DNA from: Membranipora membranacea
Lineage: Eukaryota > Bryozoa > Gymnolaemata > Cheilostomatida > Membraniporidae
Assembly (NCBI GenBank): GCA_914767715.1
Contig: OU612069.1
Coordinates: 10,787,387-10,847,386 of the forward strand
DNA: 60,000 nt
Reading direction: 5' to 3'
Shown here: one piece after another, positions 1-10,922 of the stretch
Layout of the letters: every line of letters starts with the position of its first letter
Numbering within the stretch: the first letter of the stretch is position 1
Translations under genes and position numbers: made by a program
Notes under the pieces: model-generated
What the model saw: the letters and a program-made list of their open reading frames with translations, nothing else
Database searches by the model: none
What the model was told of the DNA's origin: nothing

Positions 1-590
1 TTGTAAGTCTTCAATGAGTTTTCTACTGTCATGTATTTTTTTAGTTTTGATAACAAGTAGACCATTTTGTTTGCTTTAGAGGCGGTGGCATTAGCCTGAG
101 GGGTTAAACTAAGTTCTGAATAAAGCTTAAATTCATTTGACTGAATGAAGTTTTCTGCATGGGTGTGTAAAATAGACTCCCCCAACTCACCTAAGTGCCA
201 CTCACATTATTGAACCACTTTTATATACTTTTCATGTGGATTCAAACTCATATAAAAAACAATGGGCTGTATAAATTTGGAGTTATCTGCTCTCAATTTG
301 CTAAAATAATTCATTTGACTTTTTACCTGCAAGCTTTTTTTTGGGACTATGATCAACAATGGAGATATTCAGAAATGCAGAAATTCTGAACTACATGGGA
401 AAATAATTTTAATCTTGGCATTGCTTGGTTAAATTTGACCATCAATCATTGTCATCACTCTTATTCAATGCCGAGATTATTCAAGATTGACAAATAATAA
501 ATGTTACAAGGGTGAGTAGTACAGATCATGAATAAATAAGAAATTGCCTTCCCCTGGTTAACTCTTGATGGAGTATAGTCTGAACAAAGT
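1..590. other. Gene-free AT-rich stretch
   Basis: No coding exon, RNA gene or repeat can be supported here. Open frames are short and lack splice or codon signals. The gypsy-like reverse transcriptase remnant starts at its right edge. Confidence 0.4.
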
Positions 591-1080
591 AATAGAAAGA
601 AATCACTTCCCAATGCCTACTTTGGATGATGTACTCAGTGAGCTGGATGGTGCTAAAGTATTTTCCTTATGGGATGCAAAGGACGGTTTTTACAGATACA
701 ACTAAGTGAAAAGCCCAGTGACCTTACCAAATTTTGGACGCATTTCGACAAATACAAATGAGAATGCCCTTTGGCTTGTCATCTAGTCCTGAGGAGTTTT
801 AGAGGAGATGTTCTGATGCACTGAATGGTCTACAAGGAGTAACTGTCGTGGTAGATGATATTCTCATCTTTGGGAAAGGTGACAGTCATGCAGAGGCAGT
901 GCAGAACCACAATCATAAGCTGGAGAGGCTGCTTACTAGAGCCTGACGCGTAAACCTCAGGCTGAACAAGGAGAAATGCAGGTTTCTTCTTGATGAGCTG
1001 CCATATATTGGGCATATTGTAAAATAAGAGGGGGTCTAACCAGATCCTGGTAAAATACAAGCAATCACACTGATGAAACC
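590..1080 (+). mobile_element. Decayed Ty3/gypsy-type reverse transcriptase fragment
   Basis: Conceptual translation across several frames gives recognisable retroelement reverse transcriptase blocks: a leader resembling LPTLDDVLSELDGAKVFS, then DAKDGFY, then MPFGLSSSPEEF, then VVDDILIFG, which is the catalytic xxDD box in a Ty3/gypsy context. The order and spacing fit the palm/fingers region of a gypsy-like RT. Several stops and frameshifts interrupt it, for example a TAA after the DAKDGFYRYN block, so it is dead. No LTRs, protease or integrase are seen. It stops at a TCTG/TCCG microsatellite. Confidence 0.8.
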
Positions 1081-1082
1081 AC

Positions 1083-1168
1083 CTATCTATCTGTCTGTCT
1101 GTCTGTCCGTCCGTCCGTCCGTCCGTCCGTCCGTCCGTCCGTCCGTCCGTCCGTCCGTCTGTCTGTCT
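1083..1168. repeat. (TCTG)n/(TCCG)n microsatellite
   Basis: Tandem tetranucleotides: TCTG at both ends with a homogeneous TCCG block in the middle. It abuts the end of the retroelement fragment. Confidence 0.95.
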
Positions 1169-1461
1169 CTAATACATAGAACATTCACAGTTGCAAACAC
1201 ATGACATAAGCAACGATCAGTTTTTGAATACAAACCCACACACATTTTAAAAAAAAGTACTACTTCTACTAAGTATTTTGATGAAAAAAGGTAGCACTCT
1301 AAAAATAATTGTGGTAAATTATGAACAGTCTGGAAATCAAATCAACATAAGGTTTGAACTATACAGTAGACAAAATGGGACTATGGGAAGAGAGAACACA
1401 ACTCTGAGTAGTGAATAGCGGGCACACTAATTAGCGCCCTCAACCCATACTTTTCTGGGGA

Positions 1462-1742
1462 TGGTGAGATGGCGCAATCGGTTATCGCGCTTGCTATTTA
1501 CTGCTAATCAGATGTCATATCACACGCCACATCCCGAAGCATAGGCGGCGAGATATTATTTTGCCTTAATGACAAGGCCGCAATTATTGCGCCAGTTTTG
1601 CTCTCAGTTTTCAGGCAGGTCCGAGCACACCTGGGGGCCAACCAAACCCCAGTAGATGATATACTGCAGTGGGATTCGAACCCACGACCTTCATCACTTG
1701 CGTGTTGAAGACGGCGCTCTAACCAACTGAGCTACCTCCTAC
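1462..1742 (-). mobile_element. tRNA-derived SINE-like element with opposed tRNA-like ends
   Basis: The minus strand at 1742-1665 reads AGGAGGTAGCTCAGTTGG, then TAGAGCGCC, then GGTTCGAATCCCAC. These are good A-box and B-box sequences of a tRNA-like polymerase III promoter. The acceptor arm does not close and the anticodon stem is imperfect, so it is not a functional tRNA gene. At the other end (1468-1500, plus strand) ATGGCGCAATCGGTTATCGCGC looks like a second tRNA D-arm pointing inward. This is either a composite of two SINE heads or an inverted insertion. Confidence 0.6.
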
Positions 1743-1765
1743 TCCTATCATATCATGTACAATAT

Positions 1766-1943
1766 ATACTATAATCAAAAGTTGGAGTACAGGGATACTA
1801 TAATCAAAAGTTTGAGTACAGGGATACTATAATCAAAAGTTTGAGTACAGGGATACTATAATCAAAAGTTTGAGTACAGGGATACTATAATCAAAAGTTT
1901 GAGTACAGGGATACTATAATCAAAAGTTTGAGTACAGGGATAC
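1766..1943. repeat. 29-bp minisatellite, six full copies
   Basis: Units begin at 1766, 1795, 1824, 1853, 1882 and 1911, each an ATACTATAATC-type 29-mer. Only the first unit differs (GTTGGAG instead of GTTTGAG). On the minus strand the unit starts TCCCTGTACTCAAACTTTTG. This matches the intron sequence just after the exon-1 donor of the receptor family (GTACGTACCCCTGTACTAAA in unit B). The array therefore appears to be an expansion of the start of intron 1 of the inverted receptor stub next to it. Confidence 0.9.
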
Positions 1944-1947
1944 GTAC

Positions 1948-2032
1948 CATCTGCTGAGCAGCCATTGTAACATATGAAGAGGAGTGAGACAGTAACTGAC
2001 AGCAACAAGTGACAAATCTGGTTGACTTTAAG
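1948..2032 (-). pseudogene. Inverted remnant of receptor exon 1 (signal peptide)
   Basis: The minus strand carries the receptor exon-1 pattern: a hydrophobic run read as TVSLLFICYNGCSAD, followed by the donor G|GTACGT. This matches exon 1 of the three + strand copies. No in-frame ATG is present: the start codon of unit C is replaced, and an in-frame stop lies upstream. None of the later exons follow. The intron has been replaced by the 29-bp array, a SINE and a gypsy fragment. It is a truncated, opposite-facing stub of the family. Confidence 0.75.
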
Positions 2033-3459
2033 CCTTCAAACAAAAGATTGATATGACATGTCAGAAATGTAGGTCTAAGATTACTTTGAGGCTTGATAAT
2101 GTTATACATAAAATATACTGTCAAGATTGATATGACATGTCAGTTAACTCGGGTACTATGATACTTTGAGGCTTGAAAAAATGTACCATATTCAAACCAA
2201 ACGATAAAAATAATAAATAATAATAATAATAAATTGATTAGCACGTGTAACAGAATTACTCAATATATGGGTGTGATATCCCCTAGTAATGGTGTGTACA
2301 AAGGGATAATAATGTCAACTCACATTTTTAAAGCAATCACCTACAGATTCAAAGTTTATGGAAATTTATAGAATAATTTTTTCCTTTTGCACCACACAGT
2401 AAGACAGCAGAGGAGAAAGTGCACAGATCTCGATTTCATGTTTTCTGTTCCATTACAAATTATGTTATGATCTTTTGAGCAACAATGTACAATACATAAT
2501 TAGCACAACATTTGAACCAAAAACATTCATTTTTACCTTCACTATTGTAATTCATACTTCATAGCCAATTATTTTTTACAATCAAATCATTGAGTTATAA
2601 TAATCCCACCTACTGCCTAAACGAAAAATTCAGGCCTAGCAAAAAATTTGAGAAAATATCGCAACATTAGCCATGGATTTAACATAAAAACAAATCCCTT
2701 GCAAAACTTGGTGGTGGATTTTATTGCTGGTACTTTTTTCCTGATTGATATTGTGTTTTGTTTGGATTTTCATATATCAATTGTTGAGACGCGATATAGA
2801 TTTGTGGTGAGGCTATTGATCATACTTCCTTCGTAAGCCAAATAATTGCACCGACTGGAAAGAATTAGTGAAATGTAATTATTTTTAGAGCCTTTTTTTG
2901 TAAGTTTTGTTACCAATGTTTGTCTATCATACTGCGTTGAAGAGCGTTTGTATCCAATACTTAAGGGTGGCACAGGGTTGAGGGTTGAAGCATTATTGGG
3001 AGCATTTTGAACTGTTTGCAGTACTGAGCTTCTATGGGACATCTGCTTCCCTTCCCTACTAATTCAGTTGAATAACATGTCTTGTACTTTAGTTAATGGC
3101 ACTTGACTGATCAATGTTCTGGGTCAAAGCATAGTTAATCCCTCCCTTCCCTTTACCTGCCTATTGCGTAAGGGTGCTAATCCCTGCGACTGATGGTTTT
3201 ATTGTCTTCACTATGAAAGATTTGCATAATAAAATACAAACAAAATTACCACAATATTTGATAACAAATGGAGTACCTATGCTGAGGAAACAGAGAGCTA
3301 TATAACGGACTGACTGATGTTGAGCTTTGTGTCGGCTGAGATAAAATTCTGACTGGTACGGTGGTCAAATCCGCCTGTAATTTCCTGCTAAATTCTTACA
3401 ATATGTTTGCATCATTGTACTGCTGTACTAATACGTAATAACAAAGGATATCCTCACTC

Positions 3460-3540
3460 CAATCAGCCAATAACTTTACAAGTGACTGTATTGATCTTTT
3501 TTGCACTGATGTAGTTTGTGGTCTAAAAATCTCTAGATTA
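3460..3540 (-). repeat. Recurrent upstream module (inverted copy)
   Basis: This is the reverse complement of a block found before each receptor unit: ACCACAAATTACATCAGTGC, AAAAAAG, CAATAACAGTCACCTG, then ATTGGCTGATTGG. See the entries near 5500, 6450, 14760, 21840, 22735, 31510 and 32455. Confidence 0.7.
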
Positions 3541-4277
3541 TGATAGGTGGTAAGTTTTATATGATTTTGTCCCCTGAGTTCTTTTTCCTTTGTCTGAAGC
3601 TGTTATTCCGACTTCAATATGATGCAATTTTACTTGTTTGCTTATGGTTGTTGTTTCTCTTGCTATATTCAAAATAAGAGACCATTTGATTCAGAGAGAG
3701 GGGGGTTGATATGCAATTTTTCTGATATGATGATTATGATTATGATGGTTGGTTGTTCTTTGTGTATGCAAAGTAGGTGTGATGGTTCAAAATCATATAT
3801 CGTACTAAAATACAAAGTTGACGTATAGGTGAGTGTTCGTATAGAGGGTTTTAAATGTTTTAAATGTTGAGGGAAAGGTAAGTAAGAACAACTTTTGCTT
3901 TTTTGACTTTTCAATCCTTTGACCAGACCAGAGTTAGCGTTTCCAACAGACTTGAGTCTCCATAAGAAATGATTTGATGGTATAGAAATAAAATACTGTC
4001 ACCCAAACAGTGATCTAATGAGCAGTTTTTTTATTCCAAAAAAGTAAACATTGTCAAATTATATTGAACCAGCGATATTTTGACTATTTTATATAGAAAG
4101 TTATCAATTTGAGCTATGATCAACCCTAAATCAAAATTGACCCACTTGCTATTGAACCATATTGATCAGTATTGCTATATCTTGCAAAACTTGGGCCGAA
4201 CTTTGGAAGTTATTCAGGTGGATGTTACTTCTTACATTTTCCTATATAATTTAGAGTAAAATCTGAGAAAGGATAAG

Positions 4278-4662
4278 TTAAAGGGCAACCAAGGTTTCAA
4301 ACACCTTCTCATTGATGGCCATTGATTAATAGCAGATTGCACCTTCTGCATGGGTAAGAAGACAAAATATAATTCGGATGATTATTCAGCCAGAATTCTT
4401 GTGAAACATTTCTTCCATCAGGTACTCAAACTCAGCTAAAAGAGAATACCACATAGCAGTTTCCTGTTCCTGTTATTATTTAGCCTGTACTCTATAATTA
4501 TTACAGCAAAGTCTTGGAACCTCCCCTAAACTGAAGTGTTACCCAGCTTAGAGTCAGCAACTACTTTGAGTTTTGCATCGCGTAATGCACAAAGCTGATG
4601 CTGCCCAGCACATTATTTGCTACCCATTAATGCATTGCTGCGAAACCTTGGTTGCCCTTTAA
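4278..4662 (+). mobile_element. piggyBac-type MITE, 377 bp, TTAA target site
   Basis: Terminal inverted repeats AGGGCAACCAAGGTTTC / GAAACCTTGGTTGCCCT bound a 377-bp non-coding body at 4282-4658. It is flanked on both sides by TTAA (4278-4281 and 4659-4662). TTAA duplication is the hallmark of piggyBac-superfamily insertion. No transposase is encoded, so this is a non-autonomous element. A second copy of exactly the same length lies in opposite orientation at 41842-42218. Confidence 0.9.
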
Positions 4663-4809
4663 ACAGAGTGGGTAACAAATCAAATAACACCCTACCCTTA
4701 TTATATACATTGGGAGTGGTTACTGCCTAGTGCCTTTGTTTATCAGATGTGTTCATACTATGTGTTTTCAGTCCATGCTAATGTGACAATGCATCAGTCC
4801 ATGCCTCCA

Positions 4810-5275
4810 CATATTTGTCTTACTGAAGTTGAAGTTTGAAGTTTGTTTATTGCCTACATTCTAATATCCATCCTGCGATAGGTTGATAGCATCGAATGTA
4901 CAGCACATACATGGAAAAATAAAAATAAAAGGAGTCTGAGCTGCATTAGTTAAAAAATCGCATATGAAATTCATAAAAGGTATTTTGTCTTTTGGTTGTT
5001 CTACACTTGGATGGCCTATATTTATCTATTTTTGCTCTACGAGCAGATGTTCTGTTTGTGCTTATTTTAATACAAGAGCTCAAGGGGTGATTATCGTCGT
5101 CAGCTATTCTAGTGAAATGTACACTGCAAGTGGTGTGCAGGAATGTTGTGATGGGTGGCAATGCTAGATGGTCCAGCCTCTGCTCGTAGTTGTCAGAGAA
5201 TGGCAGCACAATCCGAGTAGCAGAGCGCTGAATCCTCTCGAGTCGTGTTTTATAATATCTCAACACAATCAGGCG
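4810..5275 (-). mobile_element. 3' end of a non-LTR retrotransposon (LINE), ORF2 C-terminus
   Basis: The minus strand has a 106-codon open stretch containing LERIQRSATRIVLPFSDNYE, QRLDHLALPPI and a basic C-terminus. This is the typical C-terminal tail of LINE ORF2 proteins, downstream of the reverse transcriptase. A non-coding 3' end follows toward 4815, finishing in AAACTTCAACTTC-type tail repeats. It is 5' truncated. A relative with the same protein pattern occurs at 35640-35945. Confidence 0.75.
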
Positions 5276-5499
5276 ACTTCGATTTTAAAATTGGACCGAG
5301 ACTCCATCTTTTTCAGATCAAGGTTCCTGTCAAAAGTTTCGACCTGCACTTTAGCAATAATATATCATGTGCCTGCCCCTGATAACTACGCACATTGAAG
5401 TAGGATTAACCACTGCCCCCTTGTCAACAAAGGATTAACAAAACTAATTCCAGGGGATACAAAAACGTAATTCATTAACAATCTGTCATAATCCAGAGA

Positions 5500-5575
5500 C
5501 TCTTAGACCACAAATTACATCAGTACAAAAAAGCAATAACAGTCACCTGTAAAATCATTGGCTGATTAATGGGAG
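5500..5575 (+). repeat. Recurrent upstream module, unit A copy 1
   Basis: About 75 bp: AATCCAGAGACTCTTAGACC, then CACAAATTACATCAGTAC, AACAGTCACCTGTAAAATC, then ATTGGCTGATTAA. The block occurs once or twice upstream of every receptor unit, spaced about 0.9 kb apart in units A, C and D. It contains a CACCTG E-box and an inverted CCAAT (ATTGG). It could be a regulatory block or simply part of the duplicated flank. Confidence 0.65.
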
Positions 5576-6447
5576 GAATTTTCTTTTGTTATGTGGATTA
5601 TAAGTCGACTCAATGATCGTACATACGTAGATGCAGACGACATTGCAAAAACAAAAGAAGGATTTTTAGAAGGAGATTAGCATCGATCAGAAAGTATCAG
5701 GTGCCTACACAAAGCCTGTGTATTGTAAAACTCTCTAATCATTCAGAGTATTAGCATATTTCAGGGGTTATCAGGTTATGTGGTAATTTATAATTTTTTA
5801 TGTTACACAAATGCTGAATCTGTCTTTGTGAAGAAGATAAAATCCGCCAATTAATTCAGTGCCAGAAGTTTAGCACTGCAGTACAAGGAAGAATAAACAT
5901 AGAGCCGTAATCAAGCCGAATGTGTGTGGGGGAATTAACATAGAACCGTAATCGAGCAAAATGATTATTCAAATCTGAGTTATGTTAGGGATAAGCTAAA
6001 CCGAGGGTGTTAGGGATAACTGAGTTATGTTAGTGATAAGCTAAACCGAGGGATAAGATAAACCGAGGGTGATTGGGGCTGGAACAATCAGTTAAGAATG
6101 CTCCTTCCAAACACAGGACTCCTGTGGTATTGAAATTGGTGAAAAGCAAGCAGACTGATCAATGCGTCATAACTATCACCATCTCCCTTAGGGCTTTATG
6201 GGAAACTGGTGAGGGGGAGGCTGGGCTGAGATGTTAATTAAAATACACAAACAATCGATTTAAATTTTTACTCATATTAACACCAAAAGATTGGGTGACA
6301 ATGAAAATATGTATTATAAACGATATATTGTATAATAAGTGAGGATCAGCAGATAAAAACAAGTAAAAACTTTATATTATCAATTTTCTTGAAGTCGGGA
6401 TAACAGCTTTGGACAAAGGATTACACTTACCAAGTATCGTAATTCTG

Positions 6448-6522
6448 AGAGTTTCAAACCAAAAATTGCATCAGGGCAAAAAAAGCAATAACAGTCACCT
6501 GTAAATTTATTGGCTGATTGGA
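6448..6522 (+). repeat. Recurrent upstream module, unit A copy 2
   Basis: Second copy ahead of unit A: ATTCTGAGAGTTTCAAACC, AATTGCATCAGGGC, AACAGTCACCTGTAAATTT, ATTGGCTGATTGG. It is preceded by the AACAGCTTTGGACAAAGGAT block that also recurs in the other units. Confidence 0.65.
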
Positions 6523-9500
6523 GAGAGGATCTACATTGTAATAACGGAATAAAAGTAGGATCTACAATAGAACAGTGACGCAGACGATAGAACAGTGACG
6601 CAGACGATATCGCAAGAAATAAGCAGGATTTTTAAGGCGAATTTTACCACCTTACTAGTCGGGATTTTATCATGTACCAACACAAAGCTCAGCATCAGTC
6701 AGTCAGTATAGATCTCTGTTACCTCAGGGTATTACGCATACTTTACTGGTTATCCCGTAATATGGTAATTTATTTGTATTAATTCATTACGCAAATCTTT
6801 CATAGCGAAGACAACAAAGCCATCAGTAGCAGGGATTAGATCTTATGTAATAGGCAGAGGGGGGGGGAGGGAGGGATTAACTATGCTTTGACACAGAACA
6901 TGGATCAGTCATTGACTAAAGTGTGAGACATTTCATTCAACTTAATTAGTAGGGAAGGGAAGGGGATCGTCCCATATGAGCTGAGTACTGCAAACAGTTT
7001 GAAAGGCTCCCAATAATGCTCCGTTCCTCAATCCTTTGCCACCATAAGCATTGGATACAAAGGCTCTTCAACGCAGATCGATAGACCAATATTGCTAAAA
7101 ACTTACGAAAAAAGGCTCTAAAACTAATTACATTTCACTAATTCTTTCCAGTTGATGCAATCATTTGGCTTGCGAAGAAAGTAGGATCAATCTATATCGT
7201 GTCTCAATAATCTATGTCTGAAAATCAGAACAAAGAACAAGATCAATCAGGAAAAGAGTACCAACAGTAAAATCCACCACCAAGTTTTGCAAGGGATTTG
7301 ATTTTGTGTTAAATCCATGTCTAGTGTTGCGTTATTCCCTCCATTTTTTGCTAGACCTGAACTTATTGTTTAGGCAGAGATGGGATTACAACTCAATGAT
7401 TTGTTTGTAAAAAAATCGGCCATGTACCATTATAGTGAAGGTAAGTATAGTGAAGCGATTTTGGTTGGAATTTTGTGCTAATTATGTTACATTGTTGCTC
7501 AAAAGATCATAACATAATTTGTAATGGAACAGAAAACATGAAATCGTAATCTGTGCACTTTCTCCTCTGCTGTCTTACTGTATGGTGCAAAAGAAAGATC
7601 TATTCTTTACATTTCCATAAACTTTGAATCTGCTGAGTCGGTGATTGCTTTAGAAATGTGAGTTGACATTTTATCATTCTGTTCACACATAACTAAGATG
7701 ATATCACACACATGTATCAATTTATTCTCTTACTTGTATCAAACCTTCTGGTTTCCGTTGCCTGAAAGAATGGTTTTTCTGGCTTGCAATATGTCTCAAA
7801 GTATCATAGTCATGACTATTGTATCAATTTTTTGTTTGAAGGCTCACAGTCAAACAGATTCACAGTCACATGTTGTAGTCGGTTTCTGTATCACTCCTCT
7901 TCATATGCTATAATGGCTGCTTAGCAGATGGTACGTACCCCTAAACTAAAAATTATTAATAATTGCCAAACTTTGCTTATGTCATATACCATTTTTTAAA
8001 TCTCCATACAAAGCAACCACAAAAAAATAATTTGACACCAATAAAAGTTTCCAATAATTGCTTCTGGATAGTCACTGCCATTTTTGTGGCTCCGAGATAG
8101 GTATCTTAATTCAGTTTCAGTCAGATAATGGCCTTAGTCACAACCTAAAAATAAGCCGAAACAATTTTGCAAAAATACTCTCACCTAAAATATTAAAACC
8201 TGATTAATGTATTTCGAACCTCTCACCAAGTATCCATAGACACACACATACCTTACCTTGATGTTGAATGATTTAGTGTGAACTTACAACGATCTGATTC
8301 TTCAGGGATGTGGTAGCACGCCCAGTGAGGCCAAACCATAATCATCTGTGGGTGCTTTTTTTGCAGATGCTACTCCTGATGAAAACGAAATTTTAAGCTT
8401 TTGTGGAAACCAAGAAGAGGTAATACCAGATCACGTAAGAAGTGGCGTCATCTACAGCCCAAACTATCGATTGGGATCCTATGGACATGGCATTGGCTCA
8501 AAACCTTGCCAAGTGCAAATCAAAGTACAACGCCACAGTTTAATTGTTCTACAACTTAAACGAACTGATGTCTTTGGCAGTGGGCCATGTTTGAAAGATC
8601 TGATTATCGGAGATAAGATTTTCAAAGGGATATGTCCTGAACAGAGAGTTCGATCAGGACCAGAAGGGATCAATATCACACTGGTACAAGGAGGAGATAA
8701 TCCAATGCCAAGTTTTCAATTAATCTTCACAGGTATATTTCCAGCAGCACATGGTAACTTCGATGAATCAATAAATAGATTAAATTTTTGGACTTCATCC
8801 TGAATTTTGATTCTATGCTGTTAACAATATGCAGAAAAGTTTAAATTGTAATCTTTATGTAAAGCCTTGTGGTGGCATATTGGAATACTACTCAGGAACC
8901 CAACTGCTGCAATCACTTCATCATTTATCATTTTAAATGACTGACATTACCAACGGCAATAGAAAATTAAGATATTATTGTTGGGAATCAGCAATACACA
9001 GAGCAGTTTTTTAGACAAATGTCATTGGAGATGCTTGCAGAAACTTGTACCATTTCATTCTCATTTCAGTTTACCCTCTCTTCAAGCTGGGATTTGAAGA
9101 GCCTCTTATCAATGTAGCACAACACCCACATGGGTATGTAACCGACTATCTACCTCAAGATAAAACAAGCGCTGAGACTAAAAAAGGATCCTTGAAACTG
9201 GAAATGAGTTTTATACCGGATTCTGCAACAGTAACTTTCAGCATAGAGCTCATGAATATGGAATCTCCAAACCAGCGTTTTCTTATAGACTCCAGGGGAT
9301 CTACTATTGAGGTCATTGATACAAGTGTCATAGAAAACCGTGCCATTTCATACACAATCATGCCTTACGTAGATGACTTCGTTCTGCTTGAATACTTACC
9401 ACATAGACAGTCTATGAGCTCGTACGAATAAAGTATAGTGGTAAGTCTTCAAAGATCAAGAAACAAGAAACTATCACCTTGCCTTGTTGACCAATGCTCT

Positions 9501-10433
9501 GCATTGCCAAGTGTTGCCCTGTTGGTCCTTCTCGTGCCTAATTGTGTCTTCAACCTGGAGGAGTTGTGCCACATTATCTTTTCAACAACATTCTTTTTTG
9601 CAGTTGAATTTTGTGAGGGAACAGACAAAATCGAGAATCTGCATTCAATTATCCAGCAGCAGAAGAACTCATCCTCATATCATGTGCTTTGTGATACGGA
9701 TTTCAAACCACTCTACGAGACCCATATTTATAAATGTAAAAATAAGAAATGGTCGCCACCAATTGTCTGCAAACCAAGAAGTCAACAGACTATGCAGACA
9801 GAAGCCAGCAATGGCTTAAATGGTAAGAGCATGCAGCCAATTTTACCAGAGAAGAAAAAAATTAATTCCTCTTACATAGGACATACTATGTAATGGAATG
9901 TTAATTCATTATTAATTAATCATTATTCATTGGTCTGTTTCCTTGTTGTTGTTTGATTGCCTCGATCTTAAGTTTCAGTTTTGGAGTAAGGAGATATTTT
10001 CTGTGCTTTTAGAGACCCAATTAAAAACCTATGCGAGTTAGCCTTTCGGCTATATCTGAGTGCCTTAAATTGGCCATATCTTAAAATTTTCAATTGATAT
10101 GTCATATGACGTATTTATTGATCTTTTACCGAATGTCTAGTTGTAATTCTTTCTTAGTAAGCTTCTCAAATTTGGGTTGGAAACTAATTATAAAAATTTG
10201 ATATTGATATTTTTTTTCAACTGAATCAAAAGAGGGTTAGAACTATACATATCAGCACTGATTTTTACAGAGGAAACTATCTCAAATTGGTACAGTGCAA
10301 CCGAGTGGACTAAAATGCCAAATCAAGGTAGGACAATGGATTGGCGTTTTCTTGCAATCATTTTAACTGTCTCAGTATTTGGAATATCTATCACCGTGAT
10401 GATCGCAGTTGGTTTCCATCGCATGCGTCACAT

Positions 10434-10579
10434 ATGTAACACCCTACCACTTATATATTTTTATTCAAGTCATTTTTTGTATCTATGTTAATGTGTGTGA
10501 GGTCGACAAGTTGTTTTTAATTTGCTTTAATTATAAACTTTTAGAAAACCTCAATAAATAAATAAATAAATTAATAAAT
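10434..10579 (+). mobile_element. 5'-truncated LINE 3' end inserted in the TM exon of R-A
   Basis: In units B and C the sequence runs CACAT(T/G)AT.AGCCA without interruption. In A it is split after CACAT by a segment starting ATGTAACACCCTACCACTTA and ending in an (AATA)n tail. The same segment lies on the minus strand at 38920-39056, next to a LINE-like C-terminal frame, which identifies it as a LINE 3' end. Reading through it, the receptor frame stops at a TAA inside the insert. Confidence 0.8.
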
Positions 10580-10922
10580 GATTAGTCAGACAAGGTTAGT
10601 TTTGTTGTATATTTGTGGATGATCAAAGATATTTCTGGTGCACTTTATTACTTTGTCAAAACACATTGCATGCCTTTTCTTTCTCAATTCATTTCATTAG
10701 TTTGTCTAACCTATTGCAGACAGTATATTGGGAGACGCTTGCACCAACCAATTATGACACAATATCTTGCTCGACCTCTACCCAAAACCATGTCATGTAA
10801 GTCGTTAAATTGTGTTCCAGACACCATTTTGTATTGTTGTTGATAATATATTTCAGTATACATAAAAATATTTGGTCATCAAACTGATCATCTTTTGATA
10901 CAAGAAGTTTAACCTGCAGTAC

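Larger units (their letters stand above)
1945..3640 (-). repeat. Left arm of large inverted duplication (receptor 5' flank)
   Basis: Read on the minus strand, this stretch matches the 5' flanking region of unit A (about 6380-7932) in order. Matching blocks are the exon-1 area, the poly-T/AGAAAG block near 2390 vs 7590, the AGCTCAGTACTGCAAACAGTT block at 3010 vs 6990, the CTTCAACGCAG block at 2940 vs 7070, and the AACAGCTT/GGACAAAGGA block at 3600 vs 6400. Divergence with scattered indels is visible, so it is not recent. The arms are separated by about 2.7 kb. Confidence 0.75.

Noticed and set aside
1665-1742. Possible functional tRNA gene on the minus strand
   Set aside because: A- and B-boxes are good but the acceptor stem does not pair and the anticodon arm is imperfect; a similar head recurs at 59374. 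Better explained as a SINE.
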